Shown piece by piece: positions 25,133 through 33,823 of a stretch of DNA of 56,033 nt. Source of the stretch: Actinomycetes bacterium. GTDB taxonomy: Bacteria; Actinomycetota; Actinomycetes; Actinomycetales; Demequinaceae. The translations under genes were made by a program, and so were the position numbers. The stretch covers positions 1 through 56,033 of the forward strand of contig JAEYOR010000052.1 in NCBI GenBank assembly GCA_023411615.1. The letters run 5' to 3'. The notes under the pieces are model-generated. The model made no database searches, had not been told where the DNA came from, and worked only from the letters and a program-made list of their open reading frames with translations. The number at the start of each line of letters is the position of its first letter. Position 1 is the first letter of the stretch.

Positions 25133-28100
25133 GTGGCCGACTACATTTCGCGCGCCCTTGTGGCGGATGCACTGACCGAGTGGCGCGCTCTTTTGCGCGC
25201 GCGCTCGAGCGTGTCGCCGTTGCGCGATCTCGCCACCACGGACAGTCCGATCATTGACCTGGCGGGCTCTCACCCCTCCGGCCTCGCGCCACTATTTGCG
25301 GGCCGCGCCACGTTGCTGTCGACGCTCTTGCGGGACCCCGAGGTGTTTGCCGCCGCCTCCCACAGCGGCCGTCTCATCATCGATGCGGCGGAACACATCG
25401 TCGCGACCACGGGTGCGTGGACGGCAGCGCTCGTCGTGGGCACAGTGGCATACGACGGAGTCGAACAGCCGCTGTTGCTACGCCCCGTCACCTTGGAGCG
25501 CGCCCGCGACAACGACGTGAGCATCACCCTTCGCCACGAGGTTGTCGTCAACCCAGTGGTGGCAGCGGCCGTGCGGGAAGGGGGCGGCCCTGCTGACCTC
25601 GCTGGCCGTGCTGCGCGCACCCTCGAGGGGCGCGAGTTTGATCCTCGCCCACTTTGGAATGAAGTCCGCGAGCTCACCGATGCGCTCCCTGGCGTGGAAG
25701 TCCACGAGAAGTTGTTGCTCGGCGCGTTTGATGATGTCGAACAGCGCTTGCTCGATGACCTTGATGACCTCGACGCTGTCATCGGCGCCTCCGATGTGGT
25801 GGCGGCAATCGCTGGCGATGCGGACGCGGCGACGATTTTGGCAGAGCCACTGCCGCGATGGGGGCTCGGCGACCGGGATCCCTTTGGCGAGCGCGGCATC
25901 GGCGATCTGGACGACGAGGCTTTCCGTGCCATTGACCTCGTCGCTCTCGGCCGGTCGGTGTCAATTGACGCGCCTCCCGGGGTGGATGCCTCCGCGATCG
26001 TGGCCGCGATTGCGGCCGACGCTGCAGCGTCGGGCCGGACGGCCGCCGTGGTGGGCGGCTCGGACGAGACGCTTGCCGCAGTCGAGGCCGCCCTGGCCAG
26101 TGCGGGCGCGGCGGACGCTGCTATCACCGGTATCACCGAACATTGGCATGCCGACGCACGGGCACGGCTCTTGTCCTCCCTCACCCTTGACACCCCGCCT
26201 GTTGACGAAGATGAGTTTCGCCTTGTTGGTGAGGGACTCTTGCGGGCACGCAGCGAGGTCGCCTCTCGTTATGAGGCCCTGCACCGCCCGCGCCGCCCGT
26301 GGGGAGCGTCCGCGTTCGATGCCGTTCAGGCGATCGTGCGGCTCACGGCGAGCGAGCCGCCACCGGGCCACGCCTTGCGCCTCAGCCACGAGGCCGGGGC
26401 CTCCGTAGCCGAGCATGGCCTCGCGCATGTGGCGGCCGCGATCGTCGCACGCCTGCATGGCATCGACGTGGACGTGCCGTCGCAGGTCGCGGACCGGGCG
26501 CCCGAGCCGGTGATGCCCCGCACGTGGTGGTCGCAAGTCGCGCAGTCCGCTGAGCATGGCGCTGCGCTGGATGAGGCCTTGGCCGTGGCGGTTCGGCTCC
26601 TGCCGTCTGTGAGGTCCGACGCTCGGGCGGCGGCAACCGAGACAGGCCTCGACGAGGCGACCACCTTGGACGCGTGGCGTGAGCAGGTTCAGCTTTTCCT
26701 CGACGTCCAGGTCACCCTCGACACCTTCTCGCCCGCCGTCTACCACCGGTCCCTTGCGGACTTGGTCGAGGCGACGGCGCCGAGAGCGTCGGCCACGGAG
26801 TCAACGATGGATCGGTCAACGCGGCGCGCTTTGGTGCGGCGGGCGGGCGAACTTCTCCGCCCGGGCCGCGACAAAGCGGAACTTCACGCCCGTCTCGCTG
26901 CTGCCGCGGGGGAGGCAGAACGCTGGCGCGATCGGTGCTCGGCCGGCGGCTGGCCCGTGGTGCCGGATGACTTTGGGCCCTATGCGGCGCGCATGGCGCG
27001 CCTCGATGAGGCCTGGGACGTGCTCGCTCCGGTGCTGCCCAGCGCCGCTGGTCTCGATGAGCCGGGTGCCATGCCCCTTGGTGAACTGACCCGAGCTCTT
27101 GAGGACCTCACGCAGGCGATTCCCGGAGGCATTGATCGCGCTCCCGTCTCGCCCGCGAGCATCGACCTCGACGATGAGGGCTTCACGGAACTGCTTGAGA
27201 GCCTTCGCGAACGGCAGGCCACTCCTGAGCAGATTCGCATCGATCTCGAGTTCGCGTGGTGGGCAGCGGCCTTTGATGCGATCATCGCCGCGGAGCCGCG
27301 ACTCATCGAGACGGGCGCTCTTGGGGCGGCGGTTGAGCGCTACCTCGAACTCGACAGCGCTTTTGGTGAGATGCGCACGGCACCGCTCATGCGCGCGGTG
27401 GCGGAACACCGCCGTCAAGCGATTGCGCGCCATCCCGATGATGCTCGCGATCTCTTTGCCTCCCTCATGGAGGGTGCCGAGATTTCAGTACGCGATATGC
27501 GCCGTGACTTTGGCGCTGTTGTGGCGGCGTTGCGACCGGTAGTCATCGCCCGCGCGGATCAAGTGCCGCACATGCTGCCAGCCGCGCGCTGCATCGACGT
27601 GTTGGTGCTTGTGGGCGTGGAGTCGTTGGCGATCGCCGAGATCATTCCAGCACTTGGCCGCGCTGCACAGGTTGTCCTTGTCGCCGACGGTCGCAGCGCC
27701 ACCCGCTCGGCTGTTGCCGACATTGCCCGACTCCTGCCCCGAGTGCCGCTGCGTGGGCTGCCCCAGCGTCGTGACCCCCGCGTCGGCGCGGCGTTGCAGA
27801 GCCTTGGCTACGAACGCACCGTCTCCGTGGTGCCGCCGCCCGGAGAGGTGGGAGAGGGCGATCTCGAGGCGACCGTGCTGGATGCGGTGGCGCAGCCTGT
27901 GGCGGGTCATCACGTGGTCGAGTCGACCCGCGCTGAGGTGCTTGCCGTCGCCGAGCGTGTTGCCAACGCCGTGGGGACGTTGCCGCGCCGCAGCGTCATT
28001 GTCGTCGCGGGAAACGGCCTCCATGCGGCACGGATTGTGGATGCGTTGAGCGAGCGCGATATTGCCGTGGGCGACGGGGTGCGCGTTGTTGAATGCGGCG

Positions 28101-29092
28101 ATGCCGCGGGCCTCAGCGCGGATGAGGTGATCATCTCGCTCGGCTTTGCACGCGATCACCGTGGCGTGCTTCCGGCGGAACTGGGCATTCTTGGCACACC
28201 CGTGGGTGGTGCTGCCTTGGCACAAGCGTTGGTTGCGTCGCGCACGTCCGTTGCGGTGGTGACCGCGCTGAGCGCACACCAGTTGCGTGGTCTCGCGAGC
28301 GCGTCCGTCGAAGGAAATGGCGCCGACGCTCTTGCCGCCTTGATCGAGGCCGCGGCGGGCCCGCCTGTGCCACCAGAACGCGCCACTCCGGGTCCTGCCG
28401 ACTGGCTGCTTTCTGACGTTGCCCGCTTGTTGCGGGCGCGCGGGTGTGCGGTGCGGCTGCGCTATGGAGTTGGCGATCAGGCGATTCCGCTCGTGGTGGG
28501 CGGTCCTCATGATCGCGGCTACCGCGTGGCCGTGGTGACCGATGAGCCGGCCGACGGGCCGGTTGCGTCGCTCCGTGACCGAGTGCGCTGGCAGTACCGA
28601 CGCCTCGAGGCGCTCGGCTGGACGGTCGTGTCCCTATGGACCGTGGACGTGTTTGTGGATCCCGTCGGCGCGGCCGACGCCGTCATGGCGGCACTCGAGG
28701 ACGGTATGGGCGCTGCGGAGGATGTCAGTGAGGACGTCGCTGCGGATGTCGACGAGGATGTCGCGGAGGCAGATCACGACGCGAACGTTGCCGATGTTCC
28801 GGAAGATGACGCGGAAGATCTCGCGGAAGTAGATGCGGAAGTTGACGCCGAAGCGGAAGTCGAAGATGACGCGGAAGAGGCGCCTGCGGATCAACCCGAC
28901 GAGGACGACGCCAGTCACGAGGGCGAAGAGGTGACCGCTCACCAACGGCTGGCGGGGAGGACGCCGATGCGCGGTGTTGATCGCCCGCTCATCCCCACGC
29001 GTGCGTGGGAGGACGAGGATTCGGCGTGGGGGGAACGCGGTGGATCGTCACGTGAGGATGACATCAGGCGGGACAAGCCGCCGCATTGGTGA
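25133..29092 (+). CDS. Large helicase/nuclease-like protein with degenerate motifs
   Basis: About 1319 residues from GTG 25133 (the frame is open to ATG 25001). The plan is that of superfamily-1 helicases of the DUF4011/AAA_11 type common in actinobacteria. The N-terminal signature is IIDLAGSHPSGLAPLFAGR. A P-loop position reads IDAPPGVDASAIVAAIA, without the GK[ST], so ATP binding is doubtful. The second RecA-like part has DEVIISLGFARDHRGVLP. A C-terminal Vsr/MTES_1575-like nuclease fold (RDRVRWQYRRLEALGW then VVSLWTVDVFVDP) lacks a clear catalytic Asp. A 120-residue highly acidic tail of EDV/AEVDAE repeats follows. Role unknown; it may be a scaffold or DNA-associated protein that has lost catalysis. 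Confidence 0.65.
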   Translation: MADYISRALVADALTEWRALLRARSSVSPLRDLATTDSPIIDLAGSHPSGLAPLFAGRATLLSTLLRDPEVFAAASHSGRLIIDAAEHIVATTGAWTAALVVGTVAYDGVEQPLLLRPVTLERARDNDVSITLRHEVVVNPVVAAAVREGGGPADLAGRAARTLEGREFDPRPLWNEVRELTDALPGVEVHEKLLLGAFDDVEQRLLDDLDDLDAVIGASDVVAAIAGDADAATILAEPLPRWGLGDRDPFGERGIGDLDDEAFRAIDLVALGRSVSIDAPPGVDASAIVAAIAADAAASGRTAAVVGGSDETLAAVEAALASAGAADAAITGITEHWHADARARLLSSLTLDTPPVDEDEFRLVGEGLLRARSEVASRYEALHRPRRPWGASAFDAVQAIVRLTASEPPPGHALRLSHEAGASVAEHGLAHVAAAIVARLHGIDVDVPSQVADRAPEPVMPRTWWSQVAQSAEHGAALDEALAVAVRLLPSVRSDARAAATETGLDEATTLDAWREQVQLFLDVQVTLDTFSPAVYHRSLADLVEATAPRASATESTMDRSTRRALVRRAGELLRPGRDKAELHARLAAAAGEAERWRDRCSAGGWPVVPDDFGPYAARMARLDEAWDVLAPVLPSAAGLDEPGAMPLGELTRALEDLTQAIPGGIDRAPVSPASIDLDDEGFTELLESLRERQATPEQIRIDLEFAWWAAAFDAIIAAEPRLIETGALGAAVERYLELDSAFGEMRTAPLMRAVAEHRRQAIARHPDDARDLFASLMEGAEISVRDMRRDFGAVVAALRPVVIARADQVPHMLPAARCIDVLVLVGVESLAIAEIIPALGRAAQVVLVADGRSATRSAVADIARLLPRVPLRGLPQRRDPRVGAALQSLGYERTVSVVPPPGEVGEGDLEATVLDAVAQPVAGHHVVESTRAEVLAVAERVANAVGTLPRRSVIVVAGNGLHAARIVDALSERDIAVGDGVRVVECGDAAGLSADEVIISLGFARDHRGVLPAELGILGTPVGGAALAQALVASRTSVAVVTALSAHQLRGLASASVEGNGADALAALIEAAAGPPVPPERATPGPADWLLSDVARLLRARGCAVRLRYGVGDQAIPLVVGGPHDRGYRVAVVTDEPADGPVASLRDRVRWQYRRLEALGWTVVSLWTVDVFVDPVGAADAVMAALEDGMGAAEDVSEDVAADVDEDVAEADHDANVADVPEDDAEDLAEVDAEVDAEAEVEDDAEEAPADQPDEDDASHEGEEVTAHQRLAGRTPMRGVDRPLIPTRAWEDEDSAWGERGGSSREDDIRRDKPPHW

Positions 29093-29122
29093 TGAGCGCG
29101 AATACGCGCAGATCCGGGCCGC

Positions 29123-29404
29123 TTACGAAGCGCTTGAACTTGACGACGAGCTCGACGAACCTGACGAACTCGACGAGCCAGAGCCTGCCGAACCAGAACC
29201 TGCCGAGGCGCTCGACTTAGCGCCGCCGCCCCGCGAGTCCGTCCGGTAGAAGCCCGAGCCTTTGAATGTCACGGCGGCGGGCGAGATGACGCGCCGCACG
29301 GCACCGTTGCACGAGGGGCACTCGGTCAACGGTGCGGCATGAATCGACTGCACAGCGTCAAAGCGGTGCCCGCATGCGGAGCACGCATAGGCGTAAGTGG
29401 GCAT
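29123..29404 (-). CDS. FmdB-family zinc-ribbon protein
   Basis: A 93-residue protein. The N-terminal zinc ribbon YAYACSACGHRFD with CPSCNGAVRRVISP is the FmdB/CxxC_CxxC_SSSS family. The tail is almost pure Ser/Gly/Ala, as the family name implies. It was first described as a regulator of formamidase, but its general role is unknown. It is co-oriented with the 5-FTHF cyclo-ligase, whose stop lies 10 bases upstream of the FmdB start. Confidence 0.9.
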   Translation of the reverse strand: MPTYAYACSACGHRFDAVQSIHAAPLTECPSCNGAVRRVISPAAVTFKGSGFYRTDSRGGGAKSSASAGSGSAGSGSSSSSGSSSSSSSSSAS

Positions 29405-29413
29405 GGCCGTATT

Positions 29414-30043
29414 TTACGGGGCGATACGAACCACGCGTGACGGGGTGACAACGATGTCCACGGCGACGTCATGGTGTTGGCGTGGCAGGGCGCGTTCTTC
29501 GGCGTCGTGGAACTCATCGTCAAAGACGAGCGCAACAATCGGCACGCCAGGTGTGGCATCGGCAAGTGCACGGTCATACCAACCGGCGCCTTGGCCGAGC
29601 CGGGTGCCGTGAGTGTCGGCTGCGAGGGCCGGCACCACAATGAGCTGCGCCTCTGCGATGCGCTCTTGAAGCAAGAATTCGCCCGATGGCTCAGGGGGAC
29701 GGCCAGGGGATCGCTCAACAAGATCATCGGTGGACGTGTAGACGGCCCAGCCGCGCTGCAGGCCTTCGCCGAGCCGGGGAACAATCACCTCAACGCCGCG
29801 TGCCGTCAGTGCCTCAAGCAGGGGTAACGTTCCCGGCTCATGCTGACGCGACACATAAACGGAGGCGGTGGTGATGCCCTCGGCCTCGGGGAGTCCGAGC
29901 ACAAGGTCGCGGAACGTCTCAGCGTGTTCGTTGTTGCGCCGCTCTCCGCGCTGAAGGCGGTTACGCCTCACCGCGCTCCGTAAAGAGGACTTCGCTTCCG
30001 TCGGGGGAAGGGTGCGCCATTCAGTTGGCGACGTCGGCGTCAT
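29414..30043 (-). CDS. 5-formyltetrahydrofolate cyclo-ligase
   Basis: A 209-residue enzyme converting 5-formyl-THF to methenyl-THF with ATP. It has the basic N-terminal helix KSSLRSAVRRNR, the substrate loop VIVPRLGEG, and the diagnostic GTRLGQGAGWYDRAL near residue 145. ATG 30043 (MTPTSPTEWRTL) was preferred; the 38 codons upstream look non-coding. In actinobacteria it normally sits between fmdB and galU/glp; here galU is missing from that slot. Confidence 0.9.
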   Translation of the reverse strand: MTPTSPTEWRTLPPTEAKSSLRSAVRRNRLQRGERRNNEHAETFRDLVLGLPEAEGITTASVYVSRQHEPGTLPLLEALTARGVEVIVPRLGEGLQRGWAVYTSTDDLVERSPGRPPEPSGEFLLQERIAEAQLIVVPALAADTHGTRLGQGAGWYDRALADATPGVPIVALVFDDEFHDAEERALPRQHHDVAVDIVVTPSRVVRIAP

Positions 30044-30170
30044 ACGTCCATTGTGCCAAACGTCTGTGACAGGCACATGACGGGAAGGTAGCCGGTGGCT
30101 TTCACGAGGGTCACTGTCCTGCGCGCGCGTTGTGCTTGCACCCGCTGAGCAGGCCACTCACAATGCCTAA

Positions 30171-31394
30171 GTGACGTCACGCAGCCTGGTCGAGCATCGA
30201 GACGATGTGATCGCGCGCCTGACGCCGCTCACCCCCCTCCATGTCTCGCTCGCTGACGCAGTCGGCAGCGTGCTCGCGGCCGACGCTGTCGCCAGTGAGG
30301 ATGTGCCGCCCATCGCCATCGCGGCTTGCGATGGCTACGCAGTGCGAGCAGCCGACGTTGCGGGCGCGGCGCGCAAGGCCGTCACGTTGCCGGTGACGCA
30401 GGATCTTGTGCCAGGTCATGCGCCCACCCGCCTCGCTCGGGGCGCGGCGGCTCGGGTTGCGCGCGGAGCGACTTTGCCCTTTGGTGCCGACGCTGTGGTG
30501 GCGTTGCCAACTGAGGATCCAGTGAGCGTTCTCGTCCGGGTGCCGGTGGCGGCAGGCGACGGTGTGACCGGCGCGGGCGCGTATGCCAAGGCTGGAGACG
30601 TCATTGCGCCGGCTGGGGCGGTTGTGGGGCCAGGTCATGTGGCGGCCATGGCGGCGGCGGGCATGTCGAACGTCGTGGTGACGCCGTCGCCGCGCGTGGC
30701 GATTGTCGCGGTCGGTTCTGAACTGCGGGTGCGCTCGTCAGCGGGTCACCCTGCGTCGATTCCCGCCGAACCCGTGCCTGACGCCTCGAGTGGCCTTCTC
30801 GCGGCCCTCGTCTCCAGCGTCGGCGGCAGGGTAGTGCGCACGATGGTGGTGGCAGACGATCCCCCGGCCGTGCGCCGGGCCATTGAGGATGTCGCTCTCC
30901 AAGCGGATCTCATCGTCACCCTTGGCGGCATGTCCGACGACTGGCAGGACGTGATGATGCCGGTGCTGGCCGCGTCGTATGGCGTGGAACGCTTCACCGT
31001 GCGGCTGAGCCCGGGTGATACCCATGGCATTGGGAGCGTGGGCGATGTCGAGGGCAAAGAGGTGGTGCTCCTTGCGCTTCCTGGCCATCCCATTGACGTG
31101 GCGGCAGCGTTTGCGGGTTACGTTCGCGATGCGGTGATTGCCCTGCGCGGCGGTTCAATTGAGCGGACGACGCTTGAGGCGGGGGCGAGTTGGCTCGCGC
31201 CTTTTGGTTACTCCCAGGTGGTGCCGGTGGCACGTGCGGAGAAAGACGGCAAGGTGGTGGTGACCCCAACAACGACGGCGCAGATCGTGACACTTGCCGA
31301 TCTTGCTCGCGCGGACGGTCTCGCCATTGTCGCGGAGGACGTGACCACGGTGGCGCCGCCGCAGCGCGTTGACGTGGTGTGGTGGGCGCATTGA
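30171..31394 (+). CDS. glp: Gephyrin-like molybdotransferase Glp (MoeA family)
   Basis: A 407-residue MoeA-fold protein. N-terminal PIAIAACDGYAVRAADV stands where MoeA has SAMDGYA. The middle MoCF domain has VAIVAVGSELRVR and TLGGMSDDWQDVMMPV, and the domain end LLALPGHPIDVAAAF replaces the usual LPGNPVS. These changes, together with the GNAT and SepX/GlpR neighbours, match the actinobacterial Glp that binds FtsZ and membrane receptor GlpR at the divisome (established for Corynebacterium) rather than a plain molybdenum-insertion enzyme. GTG start at 30171. Its end overlaps the GNAT gene. Confidence 0.85.
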   Translation: MTSRSLVEHRDDVIARLTPLTPLHVSLADAVGSVLAADAVASEDVPPIAIAACDGYAVRAADVAGAARKAVTLPVTQDLVPGHAPTRLARGAAARVARGATLPFGADAVVALPTEDPVSVLVRVPVAAGDGVTGAGAYAKAGDVIAPAGAVVGPGHVAAMAAAGMSNVVVTPSPRVAIVAVGSELRVRSSAGHPASIPAEPVPDASSGLLAALVSSVGGRVVRTMVVADDPPAVRRAIEDVALQADLIVTLGGMSDDWQDVMMPVLAASYGVERFTVRLSPGDTHGIGSVGDVEGKEVVLLALPGHPIDVAAAFAGYVRDAVIALRGGSIERTTLEAGASWLAPFGYSQVVPVARAEKDGKVVVTPTTTAQIVTLADLARADGLAIVAEDVTTVAPPQRVDVVWWAH

Positions 31395-31987
31395 GGCCAG
31401 CGGTGCCTCTGCTCGAGCGCAATGGTGTGACATTGCGCATGTTGAAGCCCAAGGACGAGGCAGAGTGGCTTGCACTGCGTCAGCGGAATCGCGATTGGCT
31501 CCGCCCATGGGAGGCAACCACGCCGCCCGGAAAAGTGGAGCCGCCCATCACCTTCAGGACTTTTGTGCGCAGGGAGCGGGCGTCGTGGCGCGAGCGCCGC
31601 TCTTTTCCGTTTGTCATCGAGTACGGCAGCGAGCTCGTGGGGCGCGCCTCGATGGGTCGCATCGAGTGGGGCGCTGAGCGAGGTGGAACGCTCGGTTACT
31701 GGGTGTCGCATCACGTGGCCGGACGGGGTATTGCCCCCACCGCCGTTGTGCTGCTGACCGAGTATGCGTTTGGCCAGGGCTTGCACCGCGTGGAGATTGC
31801 GATCCGCCCGGAGAACGACGCTTCGCTTGCCGTGGTGCGCAAGCTCAACGTGCGCGAAGAAGGCATCCGGCACTCGTATCTCTACATTGACGGGGCCTGG
31901 CGCGACCATCGGGTTTTCGCCATCACGTCCGAGGAACACCGCACGGGTGAGTGGTGGACAGGCGTACCCGATACCGTCCGGGACTGA
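31379..31987 (+). CDS. GNAT N-acetyltransferase (RimJ/RimL type)
   Basis: A 202-residue GCN5-like acyltransferase. It starts LLERNGVTLRMLKPKDEAEW. The acetyl-CoA region is GYWVSHHVAGRGIAPTAV (variant of Q/RxxGxG/A), and IAIRPENDASLAVVRKLN is cut as IAIRPENDASLAVV then RKLNVREEG. It resembles ribosomal-protein alanine acetyltransferases; the real substrate is unknown. It overlaps glp by 16 bases from GTG 31379 (TTG 31391 is the alternative). It lies between glp and sepX as in other actinobacteria. Confidence 0.85.
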   Translation: MVGALRPAVPLLERNGVTLRMLKPKDEAEWLALRQRNRDWLRPWEATTPPGKVEPPITFRTFVRRERASWRERRSFPFVIEYGSELVGRASMGRIEWGAERGGTLGYWVSHHVAGRGIAPTAVVLLTEYAFGQGLHRVEIAIRPENDASLAVVRKLNVREEGIRHSYLYIDGAWRDHRVFAITSEEHRTGEWWTGVPDTVRD

Positions 31988-32039
31988 CACGCCGAGCGGC
32001 GTCCCGAATCCCGGGGCCTGGCGGCTTTACGGTCATTGC

Positions 32040-33104
32040 ATGCCTCCCGCTGGACTCCTCGCCATCATCGCCGTAGGGCTGGTGTTGGCGTATGTGTTGC
32101 CGCAGCGGATCCGGGAACGCTCGGATTACGCTCTTGTGCGCACAGAGGACCGCTATTCGGCGGACATGCGTGTGGTGCGAGCTTCCGCCGCGCGGGTGGC
32201 GTCGCGTGAGGCAGTGAGTGCGTCCACCGAGGTTCCGCTCTTGGTGACGGGTCAGGCGCGCGCTCGCGTGGCTCAGGTGAGCCAAGCGCGGATGTCGCGG
32301 CCGCATGGACCGCTTGACCGTGCCGCAACTCACGCGCAACGCGAGCAAGCCCATTTGCGCCGTGACCGCTTGGGCTCGCGCGCTGAGCGTGCGGCCCGTG
32401 CCCGCAGGCGCGCGTTCGTCACCGGAGTCGTATTCGCTTTCACCGTGGTGGCGTGGGCTCTTGTCGCGGCAACGTCCTTCCCGGCTCTTGTGGCTGGCCT
32501 TGCCACTGGCGCGCTTGTCACGGTCACGGCGTCCTCCGCTCGTGCGGCGGGCGCGGAACGTGCCGCACTCGCCCGCATTGAGGGCATTGCGCGTGAGGTT
32601 CAGGCGGCGGCAACGGCAACGCAGGCACTGCGTGTGGTGACGGCGGCGCGCGCTCGTGGCGTTGAGGCCGAGCCGAGCGAGGTGGCGACGCAGGCGATTC
32701 GTATTGTCACCTCAGCGGACCTCGCCCCCGGCGAAGCGCCTGCTCTCACTCGTGAGAGTGCGGCGCAACGAGCCGCGAAGGCTGCTGCTGTTGAGGACGC
32801 GATTCGACGTGCGCAGGCGGAAGAGGCCGAGGCTCGCGCTGACGAGGCCGCAGGGTGGCGCCCGCGCACGATGCCCGTGCCCGCTTATGCGCTTAAGCCG
32901 TCCGTCCGCCAGCAGGTGGCCCGCACGATGTCCGAAGAGGACTACGCAGCGTCGTCGCGTGGTGACTACCGGGTGGCGCCGAGCGGGGCATCGCAAGCCG
33001 CCGCCCGCGCCGGTGGCGAAGCAGCTGGCGCTCAGAGTGAAGCGGCCCCAACGTCGGGCGCATTGGACGCGATTCTCGAGCGTCGCCGTCAGGCAAGCGC
33101 CTAA
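32040..33104 (+). CDS. glpR: Divisome membrane protein SepX/GlpR
   Basis: A 354-residue protein. An N-terminal transmembrane helix LLAIIAVGLVLAYVLPQRIR is followed by RTEDRYSADMRVVR, the family hallmark. A central basic region holds two further hydrophobic segments near residues 127-165 (FVTGVVFAFTVVAWALV and SFPALVAGLATGALVTVT). The C-terminal half is Ala/Glu-rich and disordered. SepX/GlpR works with Glp and FtsZ in actinobacterial septation and polar growth; position two genes after glp supports the call. ATG 32040 was chosen by the family start, as the frame upstream is the shadow of the GNAT gene. Confidence 0.8.
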   Translation: MPPAGLLAIIAVGLVLAYVLPQRIRERSDYALVRTEDRYSADMRVVRASAARVASREAVSASTEVPLLVTGQARARVAQVSQARMSRPHGPLDRAATHAQREQAHLRRDRLGSRAERAARARRRAFVTGVVFAFTVVAWALVAATSFPALVAGLATGALVTVTASSARAAGAERAALARIEGIAREVQAAATATQALRVVTAARARGVEAEPSEVATQAIRIVTSADLAPGEAPALTRESAAQRAAKAAAVEDAIRRAQAEEAEARADEAAGWRPRTMPVPAYALKPSVRQQVARTMSEEDYAASSRGDYRVAPSGASQAAARAGGEAAGAQSEAAPTSGALDAILERRRQASA

Positions 33105-33121
33105 GCGCTCGCCCCGTAATC

Positions 33122-33697
33122 GTGTTTGTCCACGGCGCACCCGCCTCAACGCGGCTCATGCGCGCCTGGGTGGGGCTCGCGATGGTGATCATCTTTGGTG
33201 CGCAAGTGTGGGCGGGTGCTGGGTACGGAGCACCCACGGGTTACGACCTCACGGCCCTTTTGGGTGCGGCTCTTGGTGCGTTATATCTGGCGCGTGCAGG
33301 ACGCCAGGGCATGGTGATCGGCAGCCACGAGGTGGTGTTGCGCGGGCTGTGGAATGAGTACGTGGTGGAAATGGCGCGGGTCGCTGCGCTGCTTTTTGTC
33401 GACAAGCCGCGCCGCCTCACCGTGGCTGCGACCGATGGCGGCTACGCGGCGATGGGAGCTCTGCGACTATGGCCGCCGTTGCCCGGCGACAACCGGGCCC
33501 GAGCGTCGGCCGTAGAGGCACTGCGCGAATGGGCGGCTGGCCGCGACCTCTATGTGGGAGACAGCGAACTGGAGTGGACCGCTGGGCCGGGGCGAGCGTC
33601 GGCCGCAGTACGCCACCGGGCACAGGCCTTTGGCACCCGCGAATACGCGTGGATTGGCGCCACCGTGGCGGTGTGGGCGGCGCTCGTCGCGCTGTAG
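33122..33697 (+). CDS. Membrane protein of unknown function downstream of SepX
   Basis: A 191-residue protein. Two N-terminal transmembrane segments (WVGLAMVIIFGAQVWAGAG and ALLGAALGALYLARAG) precede a soluble stretch, GMVIGSHEVVLRGLWNEYVV, that looks like a small PH-like beta domain. A C-terminal membrane segment (WIGATVAVWAALVAL) ends it. I do not recognise a named family. It starts 17 bases after sepX on the same strand, so it may be a divisome accessory. GTG 33122 or ATG 33158 can be the start. Confidence 0.6.
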   Translation: MFVHGAPASTRLMRAWVGLAMVIIFGAQVWAGAGYGAPTGYDLTALLGAALGALYLARAGRQGMVIGSHEVVLRGLWNEYVVEMARVAALLFVDKPRRLTVAATDGGYAAMGALRLWPPLPGDNRARASAVEALREWAAGRDLYVGDSELEWTAGPGRASAAVRHRAQAFGTREYAWIGATVAVWAALVAL

Positions 33698-33823
33698 CGA
33701 GCCCGGCGTGGAACCAATCACGGCGCGCATCGGTTGTTCTCGTGTCATTCCTTTGATCCCGTGCGGTCACACCAGGTGCTCCGTGGGAGACTTAGGCGTC
33801 ACCGATCACGTTGGAGAACTGCT

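Noticed and set aside
28720..28930. Tandem-repeat-like DNA (GCGGAAGATG variants)
   Set aside because: It encodes the acidic tail of the large helicase-like protein with irregular units; it is not an independent repeat element or CRISPR array.
29100..29230. Glu/Asp/Pro repeat protein on the plus strand (ELDDELDEPDELDEPEP)
   Set aside because: It is the reverse-strand shadow of the Ser/Gly-rich FmdB tail; FmdB has the recognisable zinc ribbon.
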